From contig JAGBMA010000150.1 of the NCBI GenBank assembly GCA_017635095.1, positions 1 to 41,645 on the forward strand: a stretch of 41,645 nucleotides of DNA, given 5' to 3'. The notes beneath the pieces are model-generated. The model saw nothing but the letters and a program-made list of their open reading frames with translations. It did not search any database and had not been told where the DNA came from. A program made the translations under genes and the position numbers. Positions within the stretch are counted from its first letter, which is position 1. Every line of letters starts with the position of its first letter. The DNA comes from Ruminiclostridium sp. (lineage in GTDB: Bacteria; Bacillota; Clostridia; Oscillospirales; Ruminococcaceae). Below, one piece after another: positions 32,928 to 39,983 of this stretch.

Positions 32928-33866
32928 ATGAAAAAGAATAGAATATTTATAATCGCATTGTGTGCCTGCATCCTGCTCGCCGGATGCAGCGAGCCGCATC
33001 ATAACAGTAATCTGACAATGGAAGAAATTATGCTGACGGAGATAAATGATCCGCTTTGCGCTCCGGGCGGTGACAATAATATCGAAAAAGCGACGTCGGT
33101 CACGATAACAAAATCAAAGGAAACTACTGCTAAAAAAATGAATGCTGTTAAACGCTCAAAGGCGTTCATCGACGATTACACTCACAAGTATTACTACAAC
33201 ACGCTTACCGATACTCAAAAAGCGTATTACAGGTACTGTTTCAACAAGAAAAGATATTCAATAAACGGTCCGGAGCCCAATTATTCTTCCACAGATAAGG
33301 ATATTGCCTATTATGCTTTTCAAAGAGAGAATCCGCATTTGCGGCTTTATCCCACTCAGTATCAAATTGATAACGAGCTTACAAGCATGACACCCAAGAA
33401 ACGAAACAAGATTCTTAAGGTTGCAAAAGAAATTGCTGATAAAGCAAGCGAATACGACCGGACGTTTGATAAGATCAAGGTCATTCACGACGAGCTGCGT
33501 GATCTCATCAAATACGAATCCTACAAAGAAATGGAAACGGCGTTTCTTGAAGGTGAAGCCGATTGCAGCGGTTATGCAGACGCTTTCTGCGTAGTCTGCC
33601 AACTTGCGGGCATAGATTGTATCGTTGTATGGGGGACGGCGCATAATGGTGCGATGACTGCAGATCACGCCTGGAACATGGTGAAGATCGACGACGATTG
33701 GTACAATGTCGATGTGTGCTGGGACGATGTCAGACTCTTTACCCACACATATTTTCTTAGGACTGATAAAGCCTTTAGCAGTAATCACACAGTTAAAATG
33801 CCGATATCCTGTCCGAAAGCAACAAAGCGTTATCCCGTGGACCAATACGGGAACGAGGCTGCATGA
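32928..33866 (+). CDS. transglutaminase-like surface lipoprotein
   Basis: 312 residues. A lipoprotein signal peptide ends in the lipobox LLAGC (Cys20), so the mature protein is anchored outside the membrane. The C-terminal half carries a transglutaminase-like/protease fold with the triad Cys213 (EADCSGYA), His247 (DHAWNMV) and Asp262 (NVDVCWDD). Such bacterial proteins usually act as cysteine proteases or peptide cyclases/crosslinkers rather than true transglutaminases. ATG 32928 follows AAGGGAG by 8 nt. It has its own promoter and operator-like dyad. It is cargo of the island; a cell-surface change that blocks phage entry or aids adhesion is possible but unproven. Confidence 0.85.
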   Translation: MKKNRIFIIALCACILLAGCSEPHHNSNLTMEEIMLTEINDPLCAPGGDNNIEKATSVTITKSKETTAKKMNAVKRSKAFIDDYTHKYYYNTLTDTQKAYYRYCFNKKRYSINGPEPNYSSTDKDIAYYAFQRENPHLRLYPTQYQIDNELTSMTPKKRNKILKVAKEIADKASEYDRTFDKIKVIHDELRDLIKYESYKEMETAFLEGEADCSGYADAFCVVCQLAGIDCIVVWGTAHNGAMTADHAWNMVKIDDDWYNVDVCWDDVRLFTHTYFLRTDKAFSSNHTVKMPISCPKATKRYPVDQYGNEAA

Positions 33867-33883
33867 TCCTATTTTTCCTCCGA

Positions 33884-33945
33884 CGTTATCATAATAGGTG
33901 TAGCGATGATTTGACGACTGGAGTTATATCGCTATTATGATAACG
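33884..33945 (+). promoter_or_regulatory. inverted pair of the recurring operator motif, with promoter
   Basis: CGTTATCATAATAG (33884-33897) and CTATTATGATAACG (33932-33945) are perfect inverted repeats 34 bp apart. TTGACG (33911-33916), 16-bp spacer, TATTAT (33933-33938) lies between and under the right copy. Confidence 0.65.
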
Positions 33946-33962
33946 AAAGGTAGGAAGGAAAT

Positions 33963-34262
33963 ATGGAAGAACTGAAACTTACATACGGCGCTGACGTTGC
34001 TAAATTTATCGAAGCTATCTATTACGGTGAGATCAGACCTTGTGAGGAACACGGCGTTATGTCGGAAAGAATGAAGGCAGCCGAACGCGATCTCACCGAG
34101 ATAACGGAGAAGTTAATGATGGCAAGCCCGGGACTGACCGAGCTTTGGGAAGAATGGCGGGAAAAGCAGTCCGTCCTCGATAGTATCTATGCTGTCAACG
34201 AGTTTGGAAAAGGACTTGCACTGGGCATCAGGCTCATGCAGGTCGGGATGAATGGCTCATAA
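33963..34262 (+). CDS. small helical protein, DUF6809-like
   Basis: 99 residues. The pattern (KFIEAIYYGEIRPCE near residue 14, LTELWEEWREKQSVLDSIYAVNEFGKGLALGIRLM near 60-94) is like the small DUF6809 family common in Clostridia; function unknown. All-helical, no membrane segment. GTAGGAAGGAA precedes ATG 33963. It is expressed from the promoter that carries the paired operator motif, so it is tied to the same regulation as the integration end of the island, and ends at a good terminator. Confidence 0.7.
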   Translation: MEELKLTYGADVAKFIEAIYYGEIRPCEEHGVMSERMKAAERDLTEITEKLMMASPGLTELWEEWREKQSVLDSIYAVNEFGKGLALGIRLMQVGMNGS

Positions 34263-34271
34263 TAGCACGAA

Positions 34272-34305
34272 GCCCGCTGTATAACAGGTACAGTGGGCTT
34301 TTTCA
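34272..34305 (+). terminator. terminator of the DUF6809-like gene
   Basis: AGCCCGCTGTA (34272-34282) / TACAGTGGGCT (34290-34300) with one G-T pair, followed by TTTTT. Confidence 0.85.
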
Positions 34306-34343
34306 AAAACGAAAATGGCTCTTTTCAATTGCAACACAAAGGG

Positions 34344-34377
34344 ATATCGCCTTTGATGCCCCTTTCAAAGGCGATAT
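34344..34377 (-). terminator. perfect 13-bp hairpin after the 57-residue gene
   Basis: ATATCGCCTTTGA (34344-34356) / TCAAAGGCGATAT (34365-34377), 8-nt loop. The U-run is weak on either strand. It lies just downstream of the minus-strand gene ending at 34386. Confidence 0.55.
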
Positions 34378-34385
34378 TCGCAATG

Positions 34386-34559
34386 TTAATGTGTAGTTAA
34401 TGGGGTTGGCGGATCGGTTTTTTTGATGAGACAGCTTGTATTAATGTGTAATCTTCCTTCGGAAGAAAGGTTTATTGACAAAACCACATCTGAATACTGG
34501 ATTACAAGCGCCTGATTTTCTCCATCAAAATTTATCTTTATTTTGTTTAACAGCTCCAT
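34386..34559 (-). CDS. 57-residue hypothetical protein
   Basis: A short frame with a textbook AAGGAGGTG site 5 nt before ATG 34559 and its own promoter. The product begins MELLNKIKINFDGENQ and ends PPTPLTTH. It looks like a small beta-rich soluble protein (LVIQYSDVVLSINLSSEGRLHINTSCLI); no membrane span or known family. It is divergent from the HTH-like gene at 34714, with overlapping promoters and a shared dyad. That layout is common for regulator/target pairs, including small toxin-antitoxin or lysogeny-type modules. Confidence 0.65.
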   Translation of the reverse strand: MELLNKIKINFDGENQALVIQYSDVVLSINLSSEGRLHINTSCLIKKTDPPTPLTTH

Positions 34560-34585
34560 GCTAACACCTCCTTGTTTAAAAAGAC

Positions 34586-34641
34586 TTGACAGCTGATCAT
34601 CTGTATGGTATTATTATACCACACCAAATAAGAAAATGCAA
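34586..34641. promoter_or_regulatory. overlapping divergent promoters with dyad operator
   Basis: Plus: TTGACA (34586-34591), 17-bp spacer, TATTAT (34609-34614). Minus: TTGCAT (34636-34641), 17-bp spacer, TATAAT (34613-34618). The dyad TGGTATTATTATACCA (34606-34621) covers both -10 boxes, so one bound protein could shut off both genes. Confidence 0.75.
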
Positions 34642-34713
34642 TCTTATTTAGTGTTCTATTTTAGGCGCATGCTACAATATATGAGAAGAATTCTTCTTGT
34701 TTATGGAGGACTT

Positions 34714-35520
34714 ATGGCAAAAAGGACTGAAGAACACAAGGATTTAACATTGTTTAAAAATCGACTTATTGCATTGATGGAAGAAAAAGGAGAACAATAT
34801 AATTCAGGAAGAAAGCTAGCTTTGGCGCTGTATGAAGGTAGGTACTTTGATAATATTGATTACAATACTAATGATGGGAATAATGAACGAAAGCGAAACG
34901 ATATATGGCGAATTGAAAAACAGATAGAAAAACATATGAATCTTGAGACCTGTGACAAGGTTAATGGGAAGTACCTGATAATATATAGTAGTTTCTTTGG
35001 ATGCTCAACTGATTATCTTTTGGGTATTACAAAAGTCAAGAGTAATAATCCTAAAATAAGAGAAATCTGTGAATATACAGGATTATCAGAAAAAGCGGTT
35101 GTTAATCTAACCTATACTTTAGATGAAGAATTGAGCGGTGTTCCCCTTCAATATATTAATGAAGTTTGGAATGTTATTTTAGAGAGTGACCTTTTTGATA
35201 TAATACGTTGGGATTGGTTTTCCTTATGTAATCAAATAGGCAAAAGTGATAATGAAATGGCAGAAATTGAAGCTTGGGATAAAATAAAAAACGATTCAAA
35301 AAGTGATTTAATGCTTTTTCACGAAGCCAAAATAGAAACCTTAAAAAAGAATATAGGATATTATGAAGACTTTTTTTACGGCAGACTAAACAAAATTTCC
35401 AGAGAAATCTCAATGCAACTAGAAGCATCTGTTAAAGAAAGATACTCAAGCAATCAGCAGCATAAAAAAACAGTGGAAGAAAAAATAAAAATGTTGAAAT
35501 CTTTATTTGCTAATGGATGA
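34714..35520 (+). CDS. HTH-like regulatory protein
   Basis: 268 residues. The N-terminal 110 residues have the layout of an extended XRE-like regulator: FKNRLIALMEEKGEQYNSGRKLALALYEG, then YLIIYSSFFGCSTDYLLGITKVKS, where CSTDYLLG is typical of the last helix of that fold. The rest is helical, ending in a lysine-rich coiled coil. ATG 34714 has GGAGG 4 nt upstream; the earlier frame start at 34636 is the -35 box of the divergent promoter. AT-rich. It probably represses its own gene and the 57-residue gene through the shared dyad. Confidence 0.7.
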   Translation: MAKRTEEHKDLTLFKNRLIALMEEKGEQYNSGRKLALALYEGRYFDNIDYNTNDGNNERKRNDIWRIEKQIEKHMNLETCDKVNGKYLIIYSSFFGCSTDYLLGITKVKSNNPKIREICEYTGLSEKAVVNLTYTLDEELSGVPLQYINEVWNVILESDLFDIIRWDWFSLCNQIGKSDNEMAEIEAWDKIKNDSKSDLMLFHEAKIETLKKNIGYYEDFFYGRLNKISREISMQLEASVKERYSSNQQHKKTVEEKIKMLKSLFANG

Positions 35521-35539
35521 GTTCAACGTATTACTAAAT

Positions 35540-35586
35540 AGCACAACAGACACCCCACGCTCCTCGTGAGATGCCTGTTGTTTTTG
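35540..35586 (+). terminator. imperfect terminator after the HTH-like gene
   Basis: CACAACAG...CCCAC / GTGAG...CTGTTGTTTTTGTT. The stem has internal mismatches, followed by a T-run. Confidence 0.6.
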
Positions 35587-35846
35587 TTCCCGGAGCCGCC
35601 TGGTTGTCACATTTGCACAACGCCGTTTGTGCAATATAACAACATTGAAGTGACCCCAATAAGTCATAATATTACCGCTTCCGGCTCTACAATCGTGATT
35701 TTTCCATGTGACCTCGTGTGATTTTCCACTGATTTTGGGCTGTTTTTGGGCATTTTCAGCCTCATTTCCACAGTTAAAGACGCTAACAAAAGATATAAGA
35801 AAAGCCTGTTATAATGCGGCTTTGCGCTTAAAACAGGCTTTCTTTG
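35587..35846. other. right-end non-coding region of the island (att arm)
   Basis: No gene seen. It holds TTGCACAA (35613-35620)/TTGTGCAA (35627-35634) nested within a wider GGTTGT/ACAAC pair, and a run of related short sequences (GTGATTTTTCCA, GTGATTTTCCAC, CTGATTTTGGG) at about 35695-35745 that could be integrase arm sites. It ends with the hairpin AAGCCTGTT (35802-35810)/AACAGGCTT (35832-35840), which on the minus strand now serves as terminator of tRNA-His. Confidence 0.5.
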
Positions 35847-35871
35847 TGTGGGGTGGGAAGTGGGATTCGAA
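35847..35871 (+). repeat. right att copy of the island, within tRNA-His
   Basis: 25 bp identical to 10773-10797. It includes the 3' strand of the acceptor stem, the CCA and half of the T-arm of the intact tRNA gene. Confidence 0.85.
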
Positions 35872-35927
35872 CCCACGATCTTCAGTGCCACAAACTGACG
35901 CGTTAGACCAGCTACGCTATACCCACC
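35849..35927 (-). tRNA. tRNA-His (anticodon GTG), integration target of the island
   Basis: Cloverleaf on the minus strand: G-1, acceptor GTGGGTA, D-stem GCGT/ACGC, anticodon arm TCAGT-TTGTGGC-ACTGA, T-arm GTGGG-TTCGAAT-CCCAC, acceptor 3' strand TTCCCAC, discriminator C73 and encoded CCA. The G-1:C73 pair is the histidine identity element. One acceptor pair is U6-U67, a mismatch. Both att copies carry the same 3' sequence, so the mismatch predates or came with the insertion. Confidence 0.93.
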
Positions 35928-36012
35928 ATAACGGATTTGTGCTGTCGATATAATATTTTATCATAAAAAGTCGATATTGTCAATACCTAATGCAAAAAAA
36001 GTTGCAAAATAA

Positions 36013-36050
36013 ATGCCCCGCTTCACATTTTCGGGTGAAACGGGGGCTTC
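36013..36050 (-). terminator. terminator of the galactosidase operon
   Basis: Stem GCCCCGCTTCAC / GTGAAACGGGGGC with a G-T pair and one bulge. On the minus strand a T-rich stretch (ATTTATTTTG) follows. Confidence 0.75.
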
Positions 36051-36052
36051 GT

Positions 36053-37693
36053 TCATATTCTGTAAGTTTTTATGACATTCCTTCCGTCGATCTCTACCGA
36101 CAGAATGAGCTTGTTGCCGCTGAGTTCTGCGGCGAGCACAGTTGCCTCACGGAGCAGGAGCATATACTCGTACATCTTTTTCTGTTCGGCGCCGTATTCT
36201 CCCATATCATCGGAAGTGAAGAGAACTCCGCCGCAAAGCGCGTTTATCTCTGCAAGCGACTTTCTCTGTTCGTCCGTCATGGTGGTGTCGGTAGCGCGGA
36301 GCATATAAACATCGGGATCGTTTATGAATGCGCGGCCGTTGAGCTGGCGGCGGAAGACCGAGTTGAGAATGCAGTACTTCGTGCTCGGACGCTCGCGGTG
36401 GAGCACTTGCATATACGATTTGCCGTCCCACTCCGGGGTGACATCTGTCCCGATGCGGCAGTATTCCACCTTGCCGAACGCGGAAGCGAGCGGGACTCCG
36501 CAGCCGAGTATTTTAGCGGTCCCGGCGCATTCCCGCAGGAAGTCCATGGCATCTGCCATTATCATGCCGCGGGTCTTGTTCGGACGGGGAAGAATGCAGG
36601 CGGCATAGAGAAAATCGAGTTTCAGAAGTCCGAATCCCCATACCTCGGTCACGGTGCGGAAGATTTCACGGAGATAGTCCCTGAGGTCATCGTTGTATAT
36701 GTCGAGGGCGTAGGAACCGCTCCAGTTGCTTCCGGCGCGGACGGGAGCCCCGCTCTCATCTCTGAGCAGCCACTCCTTGTGGTCACGGAACATATCCGAG
36801 TTTTCCTCACATACGAAAGGTGCGAGCCAAAGACCGGGTGTCATTCCGGCTTCCGTGATCGTCCGTGTGAGCGGCTCAAGACCGTTGGGGAACTTCGACA
36901 TATCTATGCTGAGCCAGTCTCCGACTGCGGTCTGATAACCGTCGTCGATCTGGAAGATATCGGACTTTCCGCCGCTGCTGCGGAGCCCGTCGAGGTCGTT
37001 AAGAATGCACTTTTCGTTTATATCCTGATAATGCCTGTACCAGCTCGTATATCCCGACACCGGCTTTTCCCTTGTGGGGGCGATGCCGAGCCATGCAAAA
37101 TACCCGTCGAAGACCTCTGTTTCTGTGCCTGTGCCGAGGTAAAGGGAGATCCCGTCGAATCTTCCGTTTATGTGCAGTCCCCGGCAGTCCTTTTCAACGG
37201 TGACTGTCTTTTTGGCAGTGTTTACCTTGATTATGGAAAAACCGCTGTTCTCATTGAGGGAGCCGATGAAGTCGAAAATGCCGTCGTCATGTTTCACATA
37301 GCCGTAGGAAAATCCGTGTATGCAGCCCCTTGTGCGGCTGTATCTGACGAAGGTGTAGTCTCCGTAAGCGGAGAATGCATACTTGTCCGAAACGAGGTCG
37401 GGTATATGGTCTATGCCCCTCACTCTGCCGTGTATGTCCTGCTCATAGCTGTCTGTCCATGACTGATAGCCGTTGAGAAAGACGCGGTCGCTTTCCGCGA
37501 AGCCGTAGGAGAACTCGGCCGATAACTTCACTATCTCTATCTCGCTTTTCGAGCTGACCGAAGCGCTGAAAGTCTCCGGGTTCCGCTTAATTTCGAGGGA
37601 GATGCGGCTGTTGCCGGTACTCTCCGATGTTGTGACTGCATAACCCTTGCCGCCGGTGCGGTATGCGAATCTTACGTTTACAAGCTCAAACAT
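36053..37693 (-). CDS. alpha-galactosidase, GH36 family
   Basis: 546 residues. An N-terminal beta-sandwich domain precedes a TIM barrel with FQIDDGYQ, LLKLDFLYA (nucleophile Asp360) and RIGTDVTPEWDG (acid/base Asp417), all GH36/clan D hallmarks. No signal peptide, so it works in the cytoplasm on imported alpha-galactosides (melibiose, raffinose type). It is shorter than the usual 700-residue GH36 enzymes. GGAGG precedes ATG 37693. The start is 1 nt after the stop of the symporter gene, so uptake and hydrolysis are made together. Confidence 0.9.
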   Translation of the reverse strand: MFELVNVRFAYRTGGKGYAVTTSESTGNSRISLEIKRNPETFSASVSSKSEIEIVKLSAEFSYGFAESDRVFLNGYQSWTDSYEQDIHGRVRGIDHIPDLVSDKYAFSAYGDYTFVRYSRTRGCIHGFSYGYVKHDDGIFDFIGSLNENSGFSIIKVNTAKKTVTVEKDCRGLHINGRFDGISLYLGTGTETEVFDGYFAWLGIAPTREKPVSGYTSWYRHYQDINEKCILNDLDGLRSSGGKSDIFQIDDGYQTAVGDWLSIDMSKFPNGLEPLTRTITEAGMTPGLWLAPFVCEENSDMFRDHKEWLLRDESGAPVRAGSNWSGSYALDIYNDDLRDYLREIFRTVTEVWGFGLLKLDFLYAACILPRPNKTRGMIMADAMDFLRECAGTAKILGCGVPLASAFGKVEYCRIGTDVTPEWDGKSYMQVLHRERPSTKYCILNSVFRRQLNGRAFINDPDVYMLRATDTTMTDEQRKSLAEINALCGGVLFTSDDMGEYGAEQKKMYEYMLLLREATVLAAELSGNKLILSVEIDGRNVIKTYRI

Positions 37694-37694
37694 A

Positions 37695-39182
37695 TTATTC
37701 CTCCGTTTTTTCTGCAGCGTCGGCCGCCGGTTCGTTTACGGTTATTTTTGCAAGAACTTTCTTTTCATCGTAGCGGAAGAACACGAATCCTCCGAGAAGA
37801 CAGAGTACAGTCGCCGCTGCGGCAGCTACACGGTATCCGAGACCATATCCCGCCTCGCCGGGAGCAAGTGTGTTGTTTATTGTCGCAAATCCGGTGAACA
37901 TTATCATTGCAAGTGCCTGACCGAGCTTCATGGCGAATGTGCGGGCTGCATAGAACATACCCTGCCTGCTCTCTCCGGTGTCAAGTTTGTCGGCTTCGGA
38001 GATATCCGCAACCACTGCCTGCGGGAGAATACCGAGGATAGCCATAGGTACAGCCGCGAGAACCGCAACGATTATACCGCTTACAAGTCCGGGTATCGGG
38101 AGAAGCCCGGAGAACGTCGTGAACAGGAAAGTTACCGCGAAGAACATGAACGCGAAGGAGATAAGCTTCTTCTTGCCCATTTTCTTTGCAAAGATATTGA
38201 CCGGCGCGTAGCATACCAGCGACATAGCGGTCATAAGCGCGAACAGCGGGAACGTCCATGTTTCCTCAAGACCCATGAGAGCGGTGATGAAGAACGAGAG
38301 ACCGGTCTGGAAAAGTGTGAGTCCGAGCCAGTAAAGAATGTCGGAAGCCACGAATGTGCGGAAATCCTTGTTTTTGAACGTAGCCGCAAGGGATTTGAAC
38401 GCGGGCGTGTTTGAGGGAGTGGTGTCTGCATACTTGTTCTCATCTATGAGGAACGAGGGGATAAGCATACAGATTATCGCGAATACTGCGAGGATAAGTA
38501 TGGTGATGCGGTAAGCGTCGGCGTAGTTGGTGTAGATCTTATCGCCGTTCTCGATGACTTCCTCAACAGTTTTTCCGAGGCGCTGAGCCACCTCTTCATC
38601 GCTGAGGGAATTGAGGAAGAATGAAGCGATATTCGGAACGAGATAAGCAATAGCGTTGCCTATAAAGAAGGTAACAGAGATGAAGGTCGAGAGATTTATG
38701 CGGGTGCGCTGGGTGCGGCCGAGTTCGGGAATGAGCGCGTTGTACGGCGTGCAGTACAGGGTCATGCACAGATAGAACAGCATGGAGCAGACGAAGAGAA
38801 CAACGCCGTTCACGGGGCTCTCACCTGCCACAGGCGACCAGAACATGAGCACGGTAACGATGCCGAAGGGTATGGCAGCCACACGCATGAAGGGGATACG
38901 TCTGCCGAGGCGGTGCCTGAACGAGTCGGACTTACCTGCGACGAGCGGGTCGGTTATCGCGTCGAACAGACGTCCGGACGCGGTTATAAGTCCGATTATC
39001 GTGAGAAATCCGAGGAATTTGCCGTCCCAGAGGAACGCGGTCTGGCCTTTCATTATCTCAGCCTGCGTCGGCTGGTAGAAGAAAACGAGCCAGTTCGATA
39101 CTATGCCGGACAGGATAGACCAGCCGAGCTGACCTATCGCGAAGATCCACAGCACTTTGTTGGTTGCAATCTTTTTTTCCAT
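37695..39182 (-). CDS. GPH-family sugar:cation symporter (MelB-like)
   Basis: 495 residues with about 12 hydrophobic spans and a short acidic C-terminal tail. SGRLFDAITDPLVAGKSDSFRHRLGRRIPFM is the classic GPH motif between the second and third spans, and the order of spans matches MelB. It likely brings alpha-galactosides in with Na+ or H+. AAGGAGG is 8 nt before ATG 39182. It sits between the TetR gene and the galactosidase in one operon. Confidence 0.9.
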   Translation of the reverse strand: MEKKIATNKVLWIFAIGQLGWSILSGIVSNWLVFFYQPTQAEIMKGQTAFLWDGKFLGFLTIIGLITASGRLFDAITDPLVAGKSDSFRHRLGRRIPFMRVAAIPFGIVTVLMFWSPVAGESPVNGVVLFVCSMLFYLCMTLYCTPYNALIPELGRTQRTRINLSTFISVTFFIGNAIAYLVPNIASFFLNSLSDEEVAQRLGKTVEEVIENGDKIYTNYADAYRITILILAVFAIICMLIPSFLIDENKYADTTPSNTPAFKSLAATFKNKDFRTFVASDILYWLGLTLFQTGLSFFITALMGLEETWTFPLFALMTAMSLVCYAPVNIFAKKMGKKKLISFAFMFFAVTFLFTTFSGLLPIPGLVSGIIVAVLAAVPMAILGILPQAVVADISEADKLDTGESRQGMFYAARTFAMKLGQALAMIMFTGFATINNTLAPGEAGYGLGYRVAAAAATVLCLLGGFVFFRYDEKKVLAKITVNEPAADAAEKTEE

Positions 39183-39195
39183 GTAAAGATCCTCC

Positions 39196-39852
39196 TTATG
39201 CTTTCAGGTATGATACGGCGCAGTCTATGAGCATACCGAGCTCATTCTCCGCGTCAGAAAAGTCGTCCGACGGAAGTATCTCGCCATCGATGAATTTTTT
39301 GCACATCTCTGTGAGTGCGTGTGCGTAAGTCATATAGAACAGTCTGAAATCCGCGATGGCGTGCATGGTACCGTCGCTTATGCCCTGCCTGTATGCACGT
39401 TCGACGATGGGGTAGAAGTCTATGATCGACGCTTCGTAATCGTGCAGGTCTTCACTCGGCACATTCTCATGGATTATAAACCTGTCGAACTCGCCGAGGA
39501 GCCTTACGAACCCCTTGTGCGCTGTGAACAGCACCACAAACATTCTGAGCAGATCCTGAAGCTGTTTCAGACCGGACTGAGCGAGGAAGGCTTCCGAATC
39601 GAAAAGCCCGCCGAACAGGTTCCTCAGGTCATACCATAAAAATGTCATAGCTTCAATGGCGATACCGGTCTTTGTGCCGAAGTAGCGGTAGAGGGTCGCG
39701 ACGCCGACTCCGCTCAGATCCGCGATATCCGTCATTTTCACGTTTTCTATGCCGCGTTCGAGAAATAGCTCCGCGCACACGGCAACTGCTCTTTCCATAC
39801 GCTTGTCTTTGAGCTTTTCGGGAGAAAACTCGGAAGAAATTTCGATACCCAC
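39196..39852 (-). CDS. TetR-family regulator of the galactoside operon
   Basis: 218 residues. The N-terminal TetR helix-turn-helix is clear (RAVAVCAELFLERGIENVKMTDIADLSGVGVATLYRYFGTKTGI split at residues about 20-63), with a helical ligand-binding remainder. The start is taken as GTG 39852, since GGAGG is 8 nt upstream; the longer frame to 39909 lies inside the operator. First gene of the operon with the symporter and galactosidase. It should repress its own operon and the divergent gene by binding the 19-bp inverted repeat. Confidence 0.88.
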   Translation of the reverse strand: MGIEISSEFSPEKLKDKRMERAVAVCAELFLERGIENVKMTDIADLSGVGVATLYRYFGTKTGIAIEAMTFLWYDLRNLFGGLFDSEAFLAQSGLKQLQDLLRMFVVLFTAHKGFVRLLGEFDRFIIHENVPSEDLHDYEASIIDFYPIVERAYRQGISDGTMHAIADFRLFYMTYAHALTEMCKKFIDGEILPSDDFSDAENELGMLIDCAVSYLKA

Positions 39853-39947
39853 TTGACAAACCTCCAAAAATGTGATAGACTGTATATCAAGTGATAGACA
39901 CACTATCATCTGATATACAGTCTATCACATTTATCCGGATTTGTCAA
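39853..39947. promoter_or_regulatory. mirror-image divergent promoters with TetR operator
   Basis: TGTGATAGACTGTATATCA (39871-39889) and its exact reverse complement (39911-39929). Plus promoter: TTGACA (39853-39858), 17 bp, TAGACT (39876-39881). Minus promoter: TTGACA (39942-39947), 17 bp, TAGACT (39919-39924). Each -10 is inside one operator arm. A second nested pair, GTGATAG/CTATCA, lies in the centre. Confidence 0.85.
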
Positions 39948-39983
39948 TAGTTTTGAAAAAAATACTTTTACGGAGGGATCGTT

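Noticed and set aside
10773-35871. The island as a conjugative element or prophage
   Set aside because: No relaxase, coupling protein, replication initiator, terminase, portal or capsid gene can be recognised in the reading frames.
35990-37462. 490-codon plus-strand frame opposite the alpha-galactosidase
   Set aside because: It is an antisense shadow of a well-supported GH36 gene, has no ribosome binding site and matches no family.
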